Shown in pieces: positions 33,825 through 42,326 of a stretch of DNA of 64,000 bases. The notes below the pieces were generated by a model. It had not been told where the DNA came from. It worked only from the letters and a program-made list of their open reading frames with translations, and did no database searches. How positions within the stretch are numbered: the first letter of the stretch is position 1; the number at the start of each line of letters is the position of its first letter. The translations under genes were made by a program, and so were the position numbers. This DNA is from Spirosoma fluviale. Lineage in GTDB: Bacteria; Bacteroidota; Bacteroidia; Cytophagales; Spirosomataceae. The stretch spans positions 310,001 to 374,000 of the forward strand of contig NZ_OCNH01000005.1 in assembly GCF_900230225.1 (NCBI RefSeq), given 5' to 3'.

Positions 33825-34466
33825 CTATCTCAGATCGACTACCTCTACGCCGGGGTATTTTGATTTGTCGAAGGCGAAATAGGAATCTGGAGCGTTCACG
33901 TTGGGCGTGAATTTGGTGATTGTGTACGACGTTTGTTTGCCGTCTTTATTGATGATGAGCCAGTTGCGTACGGACTTGTCTAGTTTATCGACTGCGATCT
34001 GTACCGTTTTAATGGCGCTCTTCGGACGGCTGGACGTCAGCTCAATGACTTCGAGGGTTCTACCTGCCTGTTTCTGTTCTTTCAGAAATCGGTAGTCAAA
34101 ACCACGTTTGTAGATGGTGTATATCTGCGTTGGGTTCAGCTCACTGTTGCTACCGGCATCGTAGTCCTGTACGTTTACCTCGTTTGACTCTTTGATGTAA
34201 GTAGACATCGTTTTGCCGTCGGTAAACACTTCCTGACCACCGAGCAGTAACCGGAATTTCTCATTTTTTACGGTCAAATCGCCTTTATACGACTCTTTTG
34301 CTCCGCCACCGGCACTGGCAAAGGTAAAGCTGGCCTGATACGATTTCAGTGATTTGTATTTTTTACTCATCGCATCCAGGATACCCTGCGCCCGTTTATC
34401 TTTCTGAGCAAAAGCAGGTAGCGTCATGACAAACGCTAAACTAAGCAGTACTGCAAATTTTTTCAT
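33825..34466 (-). CDS. LolA-like outer-membrane lipoprotein carrier protein
   Basis: A 213-residue periplasmic protein. The signal peptide is MKKFAVLLSLAFVMTLPAFAQ and the LolA fold is visible from ILDAMSKKYKSLKSYQASF through KFRLLLGGQEVFTDGKTMSTYI to the C-terminal VRNWLIINKDGKQTSYTITKF. LolA ferries lipoproteins across the periplasm; in Bacteroidota LolA-like proteins commonly sit next to ftsK, as here. The two are on the same strand with about 125 bp between. Confidence 0.87.
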   Translation of the reverse strand: MKKFAVLLSLAFVMTLPAFAQKDKRAQGILDAMSKKYKSLKSYQASFTFASAGGGAKESYKGDLTVKNEKFRLLLGGQEVFTDGKTMSTYIKESNEVNVQDYDAGSNSELNPTQIYTIYKRGFDYRFLKEQKQAGRTLEVIELTSSRPKSAIKTVQIAVDKLDKSVRNWLIINKDGKQTSYTITKFTPNVNAPDSYFAFDKSKYPGVEVVDLR

Positions 34467-34592
34467 TGTTAGTGGAATTTCCCGTCAAGTTAATCCTTGT
34501 ATTCGTTCGGGAAACGAATCTCTAATTGCTTAGACGAGAAAGTAAGGGGAAAAGTTTAATAATGATTAAAGCCAACTAATATGCGGAGCTGG

Positions 34593-37163
34593 TTACTCAC
34601 CTTTTAAGCGCTTGAGTATCTCTTCCAGCGTTTGTAAATCCTGCACGAGCACATCACGAGCTTTACTTCCCTCAAACGGCCCAACAATTCGGGCGGCTTC
34701 CAGCTGGTCGACCAGGCGACCGGCGCGGTTGTAGCCGAGTTTGAGTTTACGCTGAATGAGGGAGGTACTTCCCTGCTGATGGATAACGATGAGTCGGGCG
34801 GCTTCGTCGAACATCGGGTCGCGGTTAGCCATGTCTACGTCCTTGTCGTCGCCCTGTCCGCCATCGTCGCCAACAAATTCGGGTAGCGCATACGCTTCAT
34901 CGTAGCCGCGCTGATTGCCGACGAACTCGCAGATGTCTTCGATCTCGTTGGTATCGACAAATGGGCACTGCAACCGAATGATGTCGGAGTTCGAAGACAA
35001 GAGCATGTCGCCCATACCCACCAGCTGTTCAGCACCACCCGTATCCAAAATGGTGCGGGAGTCGATTTTTGAGGTAACCTTGAAGGAAAGACGCGCCGGG
35101 AAGTTGGCCTTGATCAAGCCGGTAATAACATTTACAGACGGCCGTTGCGTAGCCACAACCAGGTGAATGCCAATGGCCCGCGCCAACTGTGCCAATCGGG
35201 CAATGGGTTGCTCAACTTCTTTGCCCGCTGTCATCATGAGGTCGGCCAGCTCGTCAATAATCAGGACAATGTAGGGCAGGAATCGATGGCCTTTGTCGGG
35301 GTTGAGTCGTCGCTTAATGAACTTTGCGTTGTATTCTTTCAAATTCCGGCAACCGGCATCTTTGAGCAGGTTATACCGGTTATCCATCTCGATACACAAC
35401 GAGTTCAGGGTGTTAACCACCTTCTTGGTATCGGTAATGATCGGCTCTTCCGAATCCGGAAGTTTGGCCAGGAAGTGCCGTTCCAGCTTGTTGAACAGGG
35501 TTAACTCCACCTTTTTGGGGTCGACCAGCACCAGCTTGAGTTGCGAGGGGTGCTTCTTGTAGATGAGCGATGTGAGCAGTACGTTCAAACCTACGGACTT
35601 ACCCTGTCCGGTAGCTCCGGCCATGAGCAAGTGCGGCATCTTGGCCAGGTCGGCTACGTAGATTTCATTCGAAATAGTTTTGCCCAGTACGATGGGAAGG
35701 TCGAATTTGCTGCTACTAAAGATGTCGCTAGTAATAACCGACCGCATCGAAACCATTTCCCGGTTTTTGTTCGGTACCTCAATACCAATCGTTCCCATAC
35801 CGGGCATGGGGGCAATAATCCGGATGCCCAGTGCCGACAAACTCAATGCGATGTCATCTTCCAGACTTTTGATCTTGGAAATACGAACACCTTTGGCCGG
35901 AATAATTTCATACAGCGTAACCGTTGGCCCGATTGATGCCTGAATCGAGTCAATTTCAATACCAAAGTTGCGGAGCGTATTCTCGATCTTCTCTTTGTTA
36001 ACGGTCAGTTCATCGTCCGAAACCTGCGCTTTGCGGCTGTTGGGATAGTCCGTTAGCAACTCATTGACCGGGTACTGGTACTGCGGTAGATCAATGGTTG
36101 GGTCATACAGCCCATGCAGCGCTACCAGATCGTCCTCTTCAAACGGGTCCGGCTCAAAAGTAGGAGCAGGGGTGGCGCTCAGCTCTTCTGCCGGATCGGA
36201 GGTGTCGGCTATGGCTTCCCGGTTTTTGATCGTAAGCGTAACGCCCGTTGATTGGGCGATAACCTCCGGCAAAGGCGTCTCCGGTTCTCGGGCAGGGGGA
36301 GTTACCGGAGCAGTGGCAAACGTATTGGCCAGTGGTGTACGAACCGGTTCGGGCGCTGTTTCTGCGGAGTCTTCGAGCTCCTGTTCGTCTTCATCGTCGG
36401 GTTCCTGCTCACTTTCTTCATAAGTCTGTAATGAATCAGACGACCGCCGGTTAGGTTTAGTGAATGCTGGCTGGGAAAAGGTGGGCAGCTTGATCGACCG
36501 TACATCGAAGAAATAAATGACGAAGCTAAAGAGTGCAAAGGCAATGAAGGCCAGATTTCCCCAGCCGAACAGACTGTAGAGCCCTACGTTGAACTCGTAG
36601 CCAATACCTCCGCACCAGACGCTGGCCGTTTCGGCCGAATCGGTAACGAGAACAATGTAACCCAGCATGAGACTGCTCCAGACGGCGGCAAATAAAAGGC
36701 CCGTTGTTGTCCGGCTTAGGGGCAGCAGTTCACTCCCAAAGGTCATTTTGTAGCCAGCCAGAAAAACGATGATCGGTATGGCCAGCGCGCCCACGCCGAA
36801 CCAGCGGAAAACAAACACATGTGCCACATAAGCCCCTACTAAACCGACCCAGTTGCGGGTTTCGGTTCCCGATTCGGCCAGTGGTTCGGAAAAGGCAGCG
36901 CCTACTACACTCTGATCGGCCGGGCCGTTGAGCAGGTAGGAAATAAACGCCACCAGTAAACCGAGCGCCAAACCCATTAGCAACACGCCTAATGTTAGGG
37001 TCGAACGCTGATCGGTAAGCCATCGGTCAAGTGCTGCCCCCCAGTTGAACGACGTACTCTGCGAACGCCCGGGCGATGGATTGCCATCGCGGCTTGGTCG
37101 CGGACGTGGTTCAGCAGGTCGTCGGAGTGTATTTTGGCGGGGCGAAGTAGTTGGTTGTGCCAT
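34593..37163 (-). CDS. ftsK: DNA translocase FtsK/SpoIIIE
   Basis: An 856-residue motor that pumps DNA at the division septum. It has four N-terminal transmembrane helices (between about residues 55 and 215), a low-complexity acidic/proline linker (240-360), the alpha/beta/motor region with Walker A GATGQGKSVGLNVL (around 505), VLIIDELADLMM and the C-terminal gamma winged helix (IQRKLKLGYNRAGRLVDQLE) that reads orienting DNA sites. The length and order are complete. It is the only motor of this kind in the window. Confidence 0.96.
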   Translation of the reverse strand: MAQPTTSPRQNTLRRPAEPRPRPSRDGNPSPGRSQSTSFNWGAALDRWLTDQRSTLTLGVLLMGLALGLLVAFISYLLNGPADQSVVGAAFSEPLAESGTETRNWVGLVGAYVAHVFVFRWFGVGALAIPIIVFLAGYKMTFGSELLPLSRTTTGLLFAAVWSSLMLGYIVLVTDSAETASVWCGGIGYEFNVGLYSLFGWGNLAFIAFALFSFVIYFFDVRSIKLPTFSQPAFTKPNRRSSDSLQTYEESEQEPDDEDEQELEDSAETAPEPVRTPLANTFATAPVTPPAREPETPLPEVIAQSTGVTLTIKNREAIADTSDPAEELSATPAPTFEPDPFEEDDLVALHGLYDPTIDLPQYQYPVNELLTDYPNSRKAQVSDDELTVNKEKIENTLRNFGIEIDSIQASIGPTVTLYEIIPAKGVRISKIKSLEDDIALSLSALGIRIIAPMPGMGTIGIEVPNKNREMVSMRSVITSDIFSSSKFDLPIVLGKTISNEIYVADLAKMPHLLMAGATGQGKSVGLNVLLTSLIYKKHPSQLKLVLVDPKKVELTLFNKLERHFLAKLPDSEEPIITDTKKVVNTLNSLCIEMDNRYNLLKDAGCRNLKEYNAKFIKRRLNPDKGHRFLPYIVLIIDELADLMMTAGKEVEQPIARLAQLARAIGIHLVVATQRPSVNVITGLIKANFPARLSFKVTSKIDSRTILDTGGAEQLVGMGDMLLSSNSDIIRLQCPFVDTNEIEDICEFVGNQRGYDEAYALPEFVGDDGGQGDDKDVDMANRDPMFDEAARLIVIHQQGSTSLIQRKLKLGYNRAGRLVDQLEAARIVGPFEGSKARDVLVQDLQTLEEILKRLKGE

Positions 37164-37261
37164 GCGTTGATTTTAGGCGGTAGCTACTGGTAAATTTCTC
37201 ATTTTTTTACCGAGAAACTATGATGAGAACGGTGTATACACACAAAAATTTGACTACCTGA

Positions 37262-37352
37262 TTATACGGCGAGGGGTATGGGGGGTGGGGCATAGGGCAA
37301 AGGGTAGGGGCGTAGGTAATGAGAACCTTACCCCTATGCCCTTACCCCCATG
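37262..37352. repeat. G-rich/C-rich inverted repeat overlapping the pyrD stop
   Basis: A G-rich run (ggggtatggggggtggggca, 37271-37290 and on) is mirrored by a C-rich run (accttacccctatgccctta, 37326-37345 and on). It overlaps the last codons and stop of pyrD (complement of 37334-37336). The style is like the repeat near 26.6 kb. Confidence 0.75.
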
Positions 37353-38401
37353 CCCTCTGCCATCAGCAGTCCCTTGTTGATGCGTTTGGCCAAAGCCGGG
37401 CCTTCGTAAATAAAACTCGTGTAAACCTGCACCAGACTGGCACCGGCGCGGAGTTTCTCCTGAGCGTCCTCGGCCGAGAAGATGCCACCAACGCCGATGA
37501 TGGGAAAGGCACCGCCCGATTGCTGATGGAGGTAGCGGATAACTTCGGTAGCCCGTTCGCGCAGGGGGCGGCCACTTACGCCACCGGCCCCCAGTTGGGT
37601 AACCGTGGCCGCGTCGGTTGCGAGTCCATCGCGACTAATGGTCGTGTTGGTTGCAATAACTCCCGCAATGCCGGTTTCGGCTACAATACCAATAATGTCG
37701 TCTAACTGACCATTGGTTAAGTCGGGAGCAATTTTTAACAGGATTGGTTTAGGAGCCGGACGCTGGCGATTTTCCTGCTGAAGGGCCGTCAGGAGTTGGG
37801 TGAGGGGTGCCCGTTCCTGCAAATCACGTAAACCCGGCGTATTGGGCGAACTGACGTTGACCACAAAATAATCGACCGCATCGAACAGCTCCCGAAAACT
37901 GATCAGGTAATCGTTCAGGGCCTGTTCATTCGGGGTATCTTTATTCTTGCCGATGTTTCCGCCAACGATCACCTGCCGTCCACCCCGGTTCTTCGCAAAA
38001 TGCCGAAGCCGTTCTGCCGCCGGACCTGCTCCTTTGTTGTTAAAACCCATCCGGTTGATCAGACCGCCATCGGCTTTCAACCGAAAAAGGCGGGGACGTG
38101 GATTGCCGGGTTGCGGCCGGGGAGTTACCGTACCGATCTCAACGAATCCAAACCCCAAGTCGCTCAGCTCACTGATTAGCTCCGCATTTTTGTCGAATCC
38201 AGCGGCCATGCCTACTGGATTTGGGAATGTCAGCCCAAACACCGTGCGGGCCAGGCGCGGATCGTTAACGACGTAGAGCGAACGAAAAAGCGCCGAAACG
38301 CCGGGAATCGACAGGGCTATTTTCAGAAAGCGCGTTACGGTATGGTGAATGGTTTCCGCATCGAAACGGAAGAGTAGGGGCAGAATAATATGCTTGTACA
38401 T
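37334..38401 (-). CDS. pyrD: Quinone-dependent dihydroorotate dehydrogenase (class 2)
   Basis: A 355-residue FMN enzyme of pyrimidine synthesis that oxidises dihydroorotate and passes electrons to quinone. An amphipathic N-terminus (MYKHIILPLLFRFDAETIHH) associates it with the membrane; NVSSPNTPGLRDLQ holds the class-2 catalytic serine, and GGVSGRPLRERATEVIRY and GVGGIFSAEDAQEKL bind FMN phosphate. It is 20 bp downstream of cysM, so the two are one unit. The stop is in a large inverted repeat. Confidence 0.94.
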   Translation of the reverse strand: MYKHIILPLLFRFDAETIHHTVTRFLKIALSIPGVSALFRSLYVVNDPRLARTVFGLTFPNPVGMAAGFDKNAELISELSDLGFGFVEIGTVTPRPQPGNPRPRLFRLKADGGLINRMGFNNKGAGPAAERLRHFAKNRGGRQVIVGGNIGKNKDTPNEQALNDYLISFRELFDAVDYFVVNVSSPNTPGLRDLQERAPLTQLLTALQQENRQRPAPKPILLKIAPDLTNGQLDDIIGIVAETGIAGVIATNTTISRDGLATDAATVTQLGAGGVSGRPLRERATEVIRYLHQQSGGAFPIIGVGGIFSAEDAQEKLRAGASLVQVYTSFIYEGPALAKRINKGLLMAEGMGVRA

Positions 38402-38421
38402 GAGTACAAAGATAACTGTAA

Positions 38422-39294
38422 CTAGCCAAACAGGTCGGAGGAAAGATAACGATCGCCACGGTCGCAGATGATGCAGACGATAACGCCTGATTCGAGCTCC
38501 TGCGCCAGTTGAACTGCCGCGTGGACAGACCCGCCACTACTCATGCCCGCAAAGACACCTTCTATGTTGGCCAGTTTACGGGTCATGTGGGTGGCTTCGT
38601 CGGCCGAAACCTCTATGATACGGTCTACGCGCTGTGGTTCGAAGATTTTAGGCAGGTATTCGACGGGCCATTTTCGAATGCCCGGTATTGAGGAGCCATC
38701 GGTAGGTTGGCAACCCACAATCTGAACATCGGGATTTTGTTCTTTCAAAAAGCGGGAGGTGCCCATAATGGTCCCCGTGGTGCCCATCGACGAAACAAAA
38801 TGGGTGATTTCTCCGGCGGTATCGCGCCAGATTTCGGGGCCTGTTGTCCGGTAGTGAGCCAGGTAATTATCAGGGTTGGCAAATTGGTTGAGCATCAGAA
38901 AGCCGCCTTTCTGCACCTGTGCATCGGCGTAATCGCGCGCACTCTCAATGGTTTCGGTCAGGGTCACTTTAGCCCCGAAGGCTTCCATGGTCAGCACACG
39001 TTCGCGCGTTGAGTTTTCAGGCATGACCAGCTCAATGGGAATGTCGTAGAGTCGGGCAATCATAGCCAGTGCAATACCAGTATTCCCGCTGGTGGCTTCA
39101 ACGAGTGTCATGCCGGGTTTAAAGTCACCACGAGCTAATGCACCCTGAATCATACTGACGGCGGCCCGGTCTTTTACACTACCGCCTGGATTATTGCCTT
39201 CGAGTTTGCCGTATAGCGTAACGTTGGGATTTGGATTCAATCGATTGAGCTCAACCAGAGGAGTGTTACCGACCAAATCAAGCAGGGTTGCCAT
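38422..39294 (-). CDS. cysM: Cysteine synthase (CysM type)
   Basis: A 290-residue PLP enzyme that forms cysteine from O-acetylserine (or a related donor) and sulfide or thiosulfate. The PLP lysine lies in GNNPGGSVKDRAAV, EATSGNTGIALAMI is the substrate loop and SMGTTGTIMGTSRF binds the phosphate. There are no CBS domains, unlike the paralog at 9871-11247. The CysM-like features are the shorter length and the loop after VGCQPTDGSSIPGIRKW. It starts an operon with pyrD. Confidence 0.9.
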   Translation of the reverse strand: MATLLDLVGNTPLVELNRLNPNPNVTLYGKLEGNNPGGSVKDRAAVSMIQGALARGDFKPGMTLVEATSGNTGIALAMIARLYDIPIELVMPENSTRERVLTMEAFGAKVTLTETIESARDYADAQVQKGGFLMLNQFANPDNYLAHYRTTGPEIWRDTAGEITHFVSSMGTTGTIMGTSRFLKEQNPDVQIVGCQPTDGSSIPGIRKWPVEYLPKIFEPQRVDRIIEVSADEATHMTRKLANIEGVFAGMSSGGSVHAAVQLAQELESGVIVCIICDRGDRYLSSDLFG

Positions 39295-39569
39295 GCTGAT
39301 GTATCAAAAAAATGTCCTGTAGTTTTCAAGGAGAAAGAGGCTTAATAAGTTCGCCCGATGGACTGTTTCCCCAAAAAAGGGCACCTGTTTCCCTGAATTC
39401 AACTACCCTGATCATGGTATTTTTAGCATTAAGAGCTCATTTTTAGGAGGTAATGCATTGGCTAGCAGGTAATAATTTGTAAACTTGGTAACGTATTCAT
39501 CCCGCCAGATGAGCACATTACCAGTCTACTTGATAACAAAAGTATTCACACCCTTTTTGCCCCAATACC

Positions 39570-40007
39570 ATGAAATCAACCCTAGTGCCCCATCCTCTGA
39601 CCAAAAGAGAAGTTGAACAATTAGCAGGCGAGTTTGCCATGTCAGATTTGACTCTACCGTTTTGGGGGTATCGTAAAAAGATGCCCATGCACCGCATTGT
39701 CCGGCTGGAAGGTGAAGGTAACTATACCTTGTTTCACTTCGCCGACGGAAGCCAGTTAATGGTATCGCTGACGCTCAAGAAAATGGAGAGCCGACTTTCG
39801 TCGAAAGTGTTTGTTCGGCCGCACAAAAAAAACATTATTAACTTGCTGTATTTGGAAGGTATTTATCCCGGAGAGCAACTTTGCGCGGGTCTTATTAATG
39901 GCGATCGGGTAGAAGTGTCCCGCCGGAAAGCAAGTCGCTTTATTAAGCAGGTAAAGGGTTTCCAGCAGGAATTAAAAACGATGGATAGCTTCTCACCAAT
40001 AGCGTAA
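39570..40007 (+). CDS. LytTR-type DNA-binding protein without receiver domain
   Basis: A 145-residue protein that is almost entirely a LytTR DNA-binding domain (residues ~45-130): RIVRLEGEGNYTLFHFADGS, then VSLTLKKMESRLSSKVFVRPHKKNIINLLY and SRRKASRFIKQVK. The first 40 residues show no receiver domain, so it must respond to a signal directly or through a partner. It is divergent from the cysM-pyrD unit, and nothing nearby looks like its target or kinase. Confidence 0.85.
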   Translation: MKSTLVPHPLTKREVEQLAGEFAMSDLTLPFWGYRKKMPMHRIVRLEGEGNYTLFHFADGSQLMVSLTLKKMESRLSSKVFVRPHKKNIINLLYLEGIYPGEQLCAGLINGDRVEVSRRKASRFIKQVKGFQQELKTMDSFSPIA

Positions 40008-40083
40008 AAGCTAATGTAGTTCGTAGCCTGGTTGAAATGCAGGTTAACGTGAAATTCAGGACAGCTGAATATCTATGAACGGC

Positions 40084-40120
40084 AAAAAAGGGGCTTCCTT
40101 ACTCAGGAAGCCCCTTTTTT
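40084..40120. terminator. Strong bidirectional terminator between LytTR and fadD genes
   Basis: A perfect 16-bp stem, aaaaaaggggcttcct / aggaagcccctttttt, with a 5-base loop and T/A runs on both sides, between two convergent genes. Confidence 0.93.
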
Positions 40121-40137
40121 GGGAAAACTAAACGCGA

Positions 40138-41841
40138 CTACTTCGCTAATTTGGCTAACTCTTCATCCCGTAGAGGTTTGCGAAGAATCTTACCCACATT
40201 CGACTTCGGCAACTCCGTCCGGAACTCGATAACACGGGGTACTTTATAGGCGGTCAGGTTCTCACGGCAGAATGCCTTGATGGTGTCGGCCGTCAGGTCT
40301 GGGTCTTTTTTCACCACAAAGATCTTAACCACCTCCGTCGACTTCTCGTCGGGGACACCAATGCAGGCTACTTCGAGCACACCCGGACACTGAGCAACGA
40401 CATCTTCGATCTCGTTGGGGTAGACGTTAAAGCCGGAAACCAGAATCATATCCTTTTTCCGGTCGACAATCTTAAAGAAGCCTTCCTCATTCATGACACC
40501 TACATCACCGGTTTTAAACCAGTCACCCAGCATGGATTTGGCCGTTTCTTCGGGCCGGTTATAGTATCCGCTGAACACCTGCGGGCCACGGGCAACTATT
40601 TCGCCGGCTTCGCCAATGGCCGCATCGCTACCATCGTCCCGGATGATTTTCATTTCAGTACTTGGCCAGGGTATGCCAATCGTACCCACCCGAACGGAGC
40701 CGTCGATCGGATTGGAGCACAGTACCGGCGATGTCTCCGTTAGACCATATCCTTCGCAGGGGGTGTTACCGGTCAGTTTCGTCCAGCGTTCGGCAACGGA
40801 TGTTTGCAGCGCCATACCACCCGCCGAAGTTACCTTAAGGTGACTAAAATCGACTTCACCAATGCGGGGGTTATTAAGCAAACCATTATAAAGCGTATTG
40901 ACGCCCGTAAACGCGGTGATCTTGTACTTTTTCAGATCGTTGATAAACGCGTTCATATCGCGCGGATTGGTAATCAGCAGGTTCATAGACCCGCTTTTCA
41001 GTGCTGCCAGCGCGTTGGTCGTTAGGGCATAGACATGATAGAGCGGTAAAGCTGCTACGATGATGCCTTCGCCATCGGGAATGCCACCGGGTTTCATCCA
41101 GTAATCCTGTCCTTCAACGTTAGCCAGGATATTCCGGTGAGTTAGCACAGCACCTTTCGAAACGCCCGTGGTCCCGCCGGTGTACTGAACAAATGCCATG
41201 TCCGTATTTTTGATCGCTACCGGCTTAAAAGGCTGGCTGCTACCCCGGCTCAGGGCATCATTGAATGAAATAGCGTCGGGCAGGTTGTAAGCGGGCACCA
41301 GTTTCTTTACATACTTGACAACCGCGTTGACGATCTGCTTCTTGGGAAAGCCCAGCAAGTCGCCAAGGGAGGTGACAACGATGTGCTGAATGTCTGTTCG
41401 GTCCAGAATTTTTTCCAGATTGCTGGCGAAGTTGCTCAGGATGACAATGGCTTTCGCCCCGGAATCCTTAAACTGATGCTGCATTTCGCGGGGGGTGTAG
41501 AGCGGGTTCGTGTTGACAACCGCCAGACCCGCCCGGAGTGCCCCAAACATGGCTACCGGATATTGCAGCGTGTTGGGCATCTGAATGGCAATCCGATCCC
41601 CTTTCTGAAGCTTCAGTTCGTTTTGCAGGAATGAGGCAAACTGGGCCGATAGCCTGTCGACCTCACCAAAGGTGATTTCTTTTCCCATGCAGGAGTAAGC
41701 TGGCCGGTCGGTAAACCGGCGGAAGCCATCTTCCATCAAAGCTGCCAATGATGGGAAAGCATCTGGATTTATCTCATGCGGCACCTCTTTAGGGTAAAAA
41801 CGGCGCCAGGGATACGGATTTAGTGTTGACTCAGTGTTCAT
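40138..41841 (-). CDS. fadD: Long-chain fatty acid-CoA ligase
   Basis: A 567-residue ANL-family ligase that makes acyl-CoA from fatty acid, ATP and CoA. Motifs: the P-loop-like YTGGTTGVSKGAVLTHRN, EGYGLTETSP, KTGDVGVMNEEGFFKIVDRKKDMI and the C-terminal lysine in PKSNVGKILRKPL. The N-terminus (NPYPWRRFYPKEVPHEINPD) matches FadD rather than short-chain ligases. It stands alone downstream of a gap with two hairpins; it might support beta-oxidation, whose other genes are not in the window. Confidence 0.92.
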   Translation of the reverse strand: MNTESTLNPYPWRRFYPKEVPHEINPDAFPSLAALMEDGFRRFTDRPAYSCMGKEITFGEVDRLSAQFASFLQNELKLQKGDRIAIQMPNTLQYPVAMFGALRAGLAVVNTNPLYTPREMQHQFKDSGAKAIVILSNFASNLEKILDRTDIQHIVVTSLGDLLGFPKKQIVNAVVKYVKKLVPAYNLPDAISFNDALSRGSSQPFKPVAIKNTDMAFVQYTGGTTGVSKGAVLTHRNILANVEGQDYWMKPGGIPDGEGIIVAALPLYHVYALTTNALAALKSGSMNLLITNPRDMNAFINDLKKYKITAFTGVNTLYNGLLNNPRIGEVDFSHLKVTSAGGMALQTSVAERWTKLTGNTPCEGYGLTETSPVLCSNPIDGSVRVGTIGIPWPSTEMKIIRDDGSDAAIGEAGEIVARGPQVFSGYYNRPEETAKSMLGDWFKTGDVGVMNEEGFFKIVDRKKDMILVSGFNVYPNEIEDVVAQCPGVLEVACIGVPDEKSTEVVKIFVVKKDPDLTADTIKAFCRENLTAYKVPRVIEFRTELPKSNVGKILRKPLRDEELAKLAK

Positions 41842-42326
41842 GTAGTGTACAGGTTTTAGAGCGAAAATGAATTCGTCTGTCTTAAATAGGTATAGTAGGT
41901 ATGAGTTATGGTACCTGGATCAGGTATCCGCAAATCATTGATACGTGCAACAAAACTAAGGAAATTGTTCAATCTGTGCCTATGTCAAACACCTTTATAC
42001 TAACGAAATACAAACGCCGGACTTGTTGAAGCCCGGCGTTTATATGTTGTCCATTTGTACAGGAATTATACCGTTCGTACAAAATGAACGTCTTGATGCA
42101 ACGCTAAGGTTGAAATTTTCGTCATATACCCAGCGCGTAACAGCGTTTAAGTTAAGAAAATAGTGCAGAAACGCCGGGCCACTGATGTGTTCGGCGTTTT
42201 TAGTTCGTGCAGTGAATGCAAGGTACGCACTATTTTAACGACTTTCTCTATGCCCGGTAAATTTTGTAACCAGTTGTAACTATAACTCCATAACCTCCTT
42301 GCTTTACGCAGGTTATGAGCCATAGA
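41842..42326. other. Intergenic region with two hairpins
   Basis: About 485 bp between fadD (start side) and the molybdopterin oxidoreductase (stop side). Two similar hairpins with AAACGCCGG-type stems occur at 42012-42041 (aaacgccgg / ccggcgttt) and 42169-42199 (aaacgccg / cggcgttt), the second with a T run suitable for ending the oxidoreductase transcript. Nothing coding was seen. Confidence 0.65.

Noticed and set aside
42012..42199. Riboswitch or small RNA between fadD and the oxidoreductase
   Set aside because: Only two terminator-like hairpins were seen; no conserved riboswitch motif, and the region is downstream of one gene and upstream of fadD without a metabolite link.
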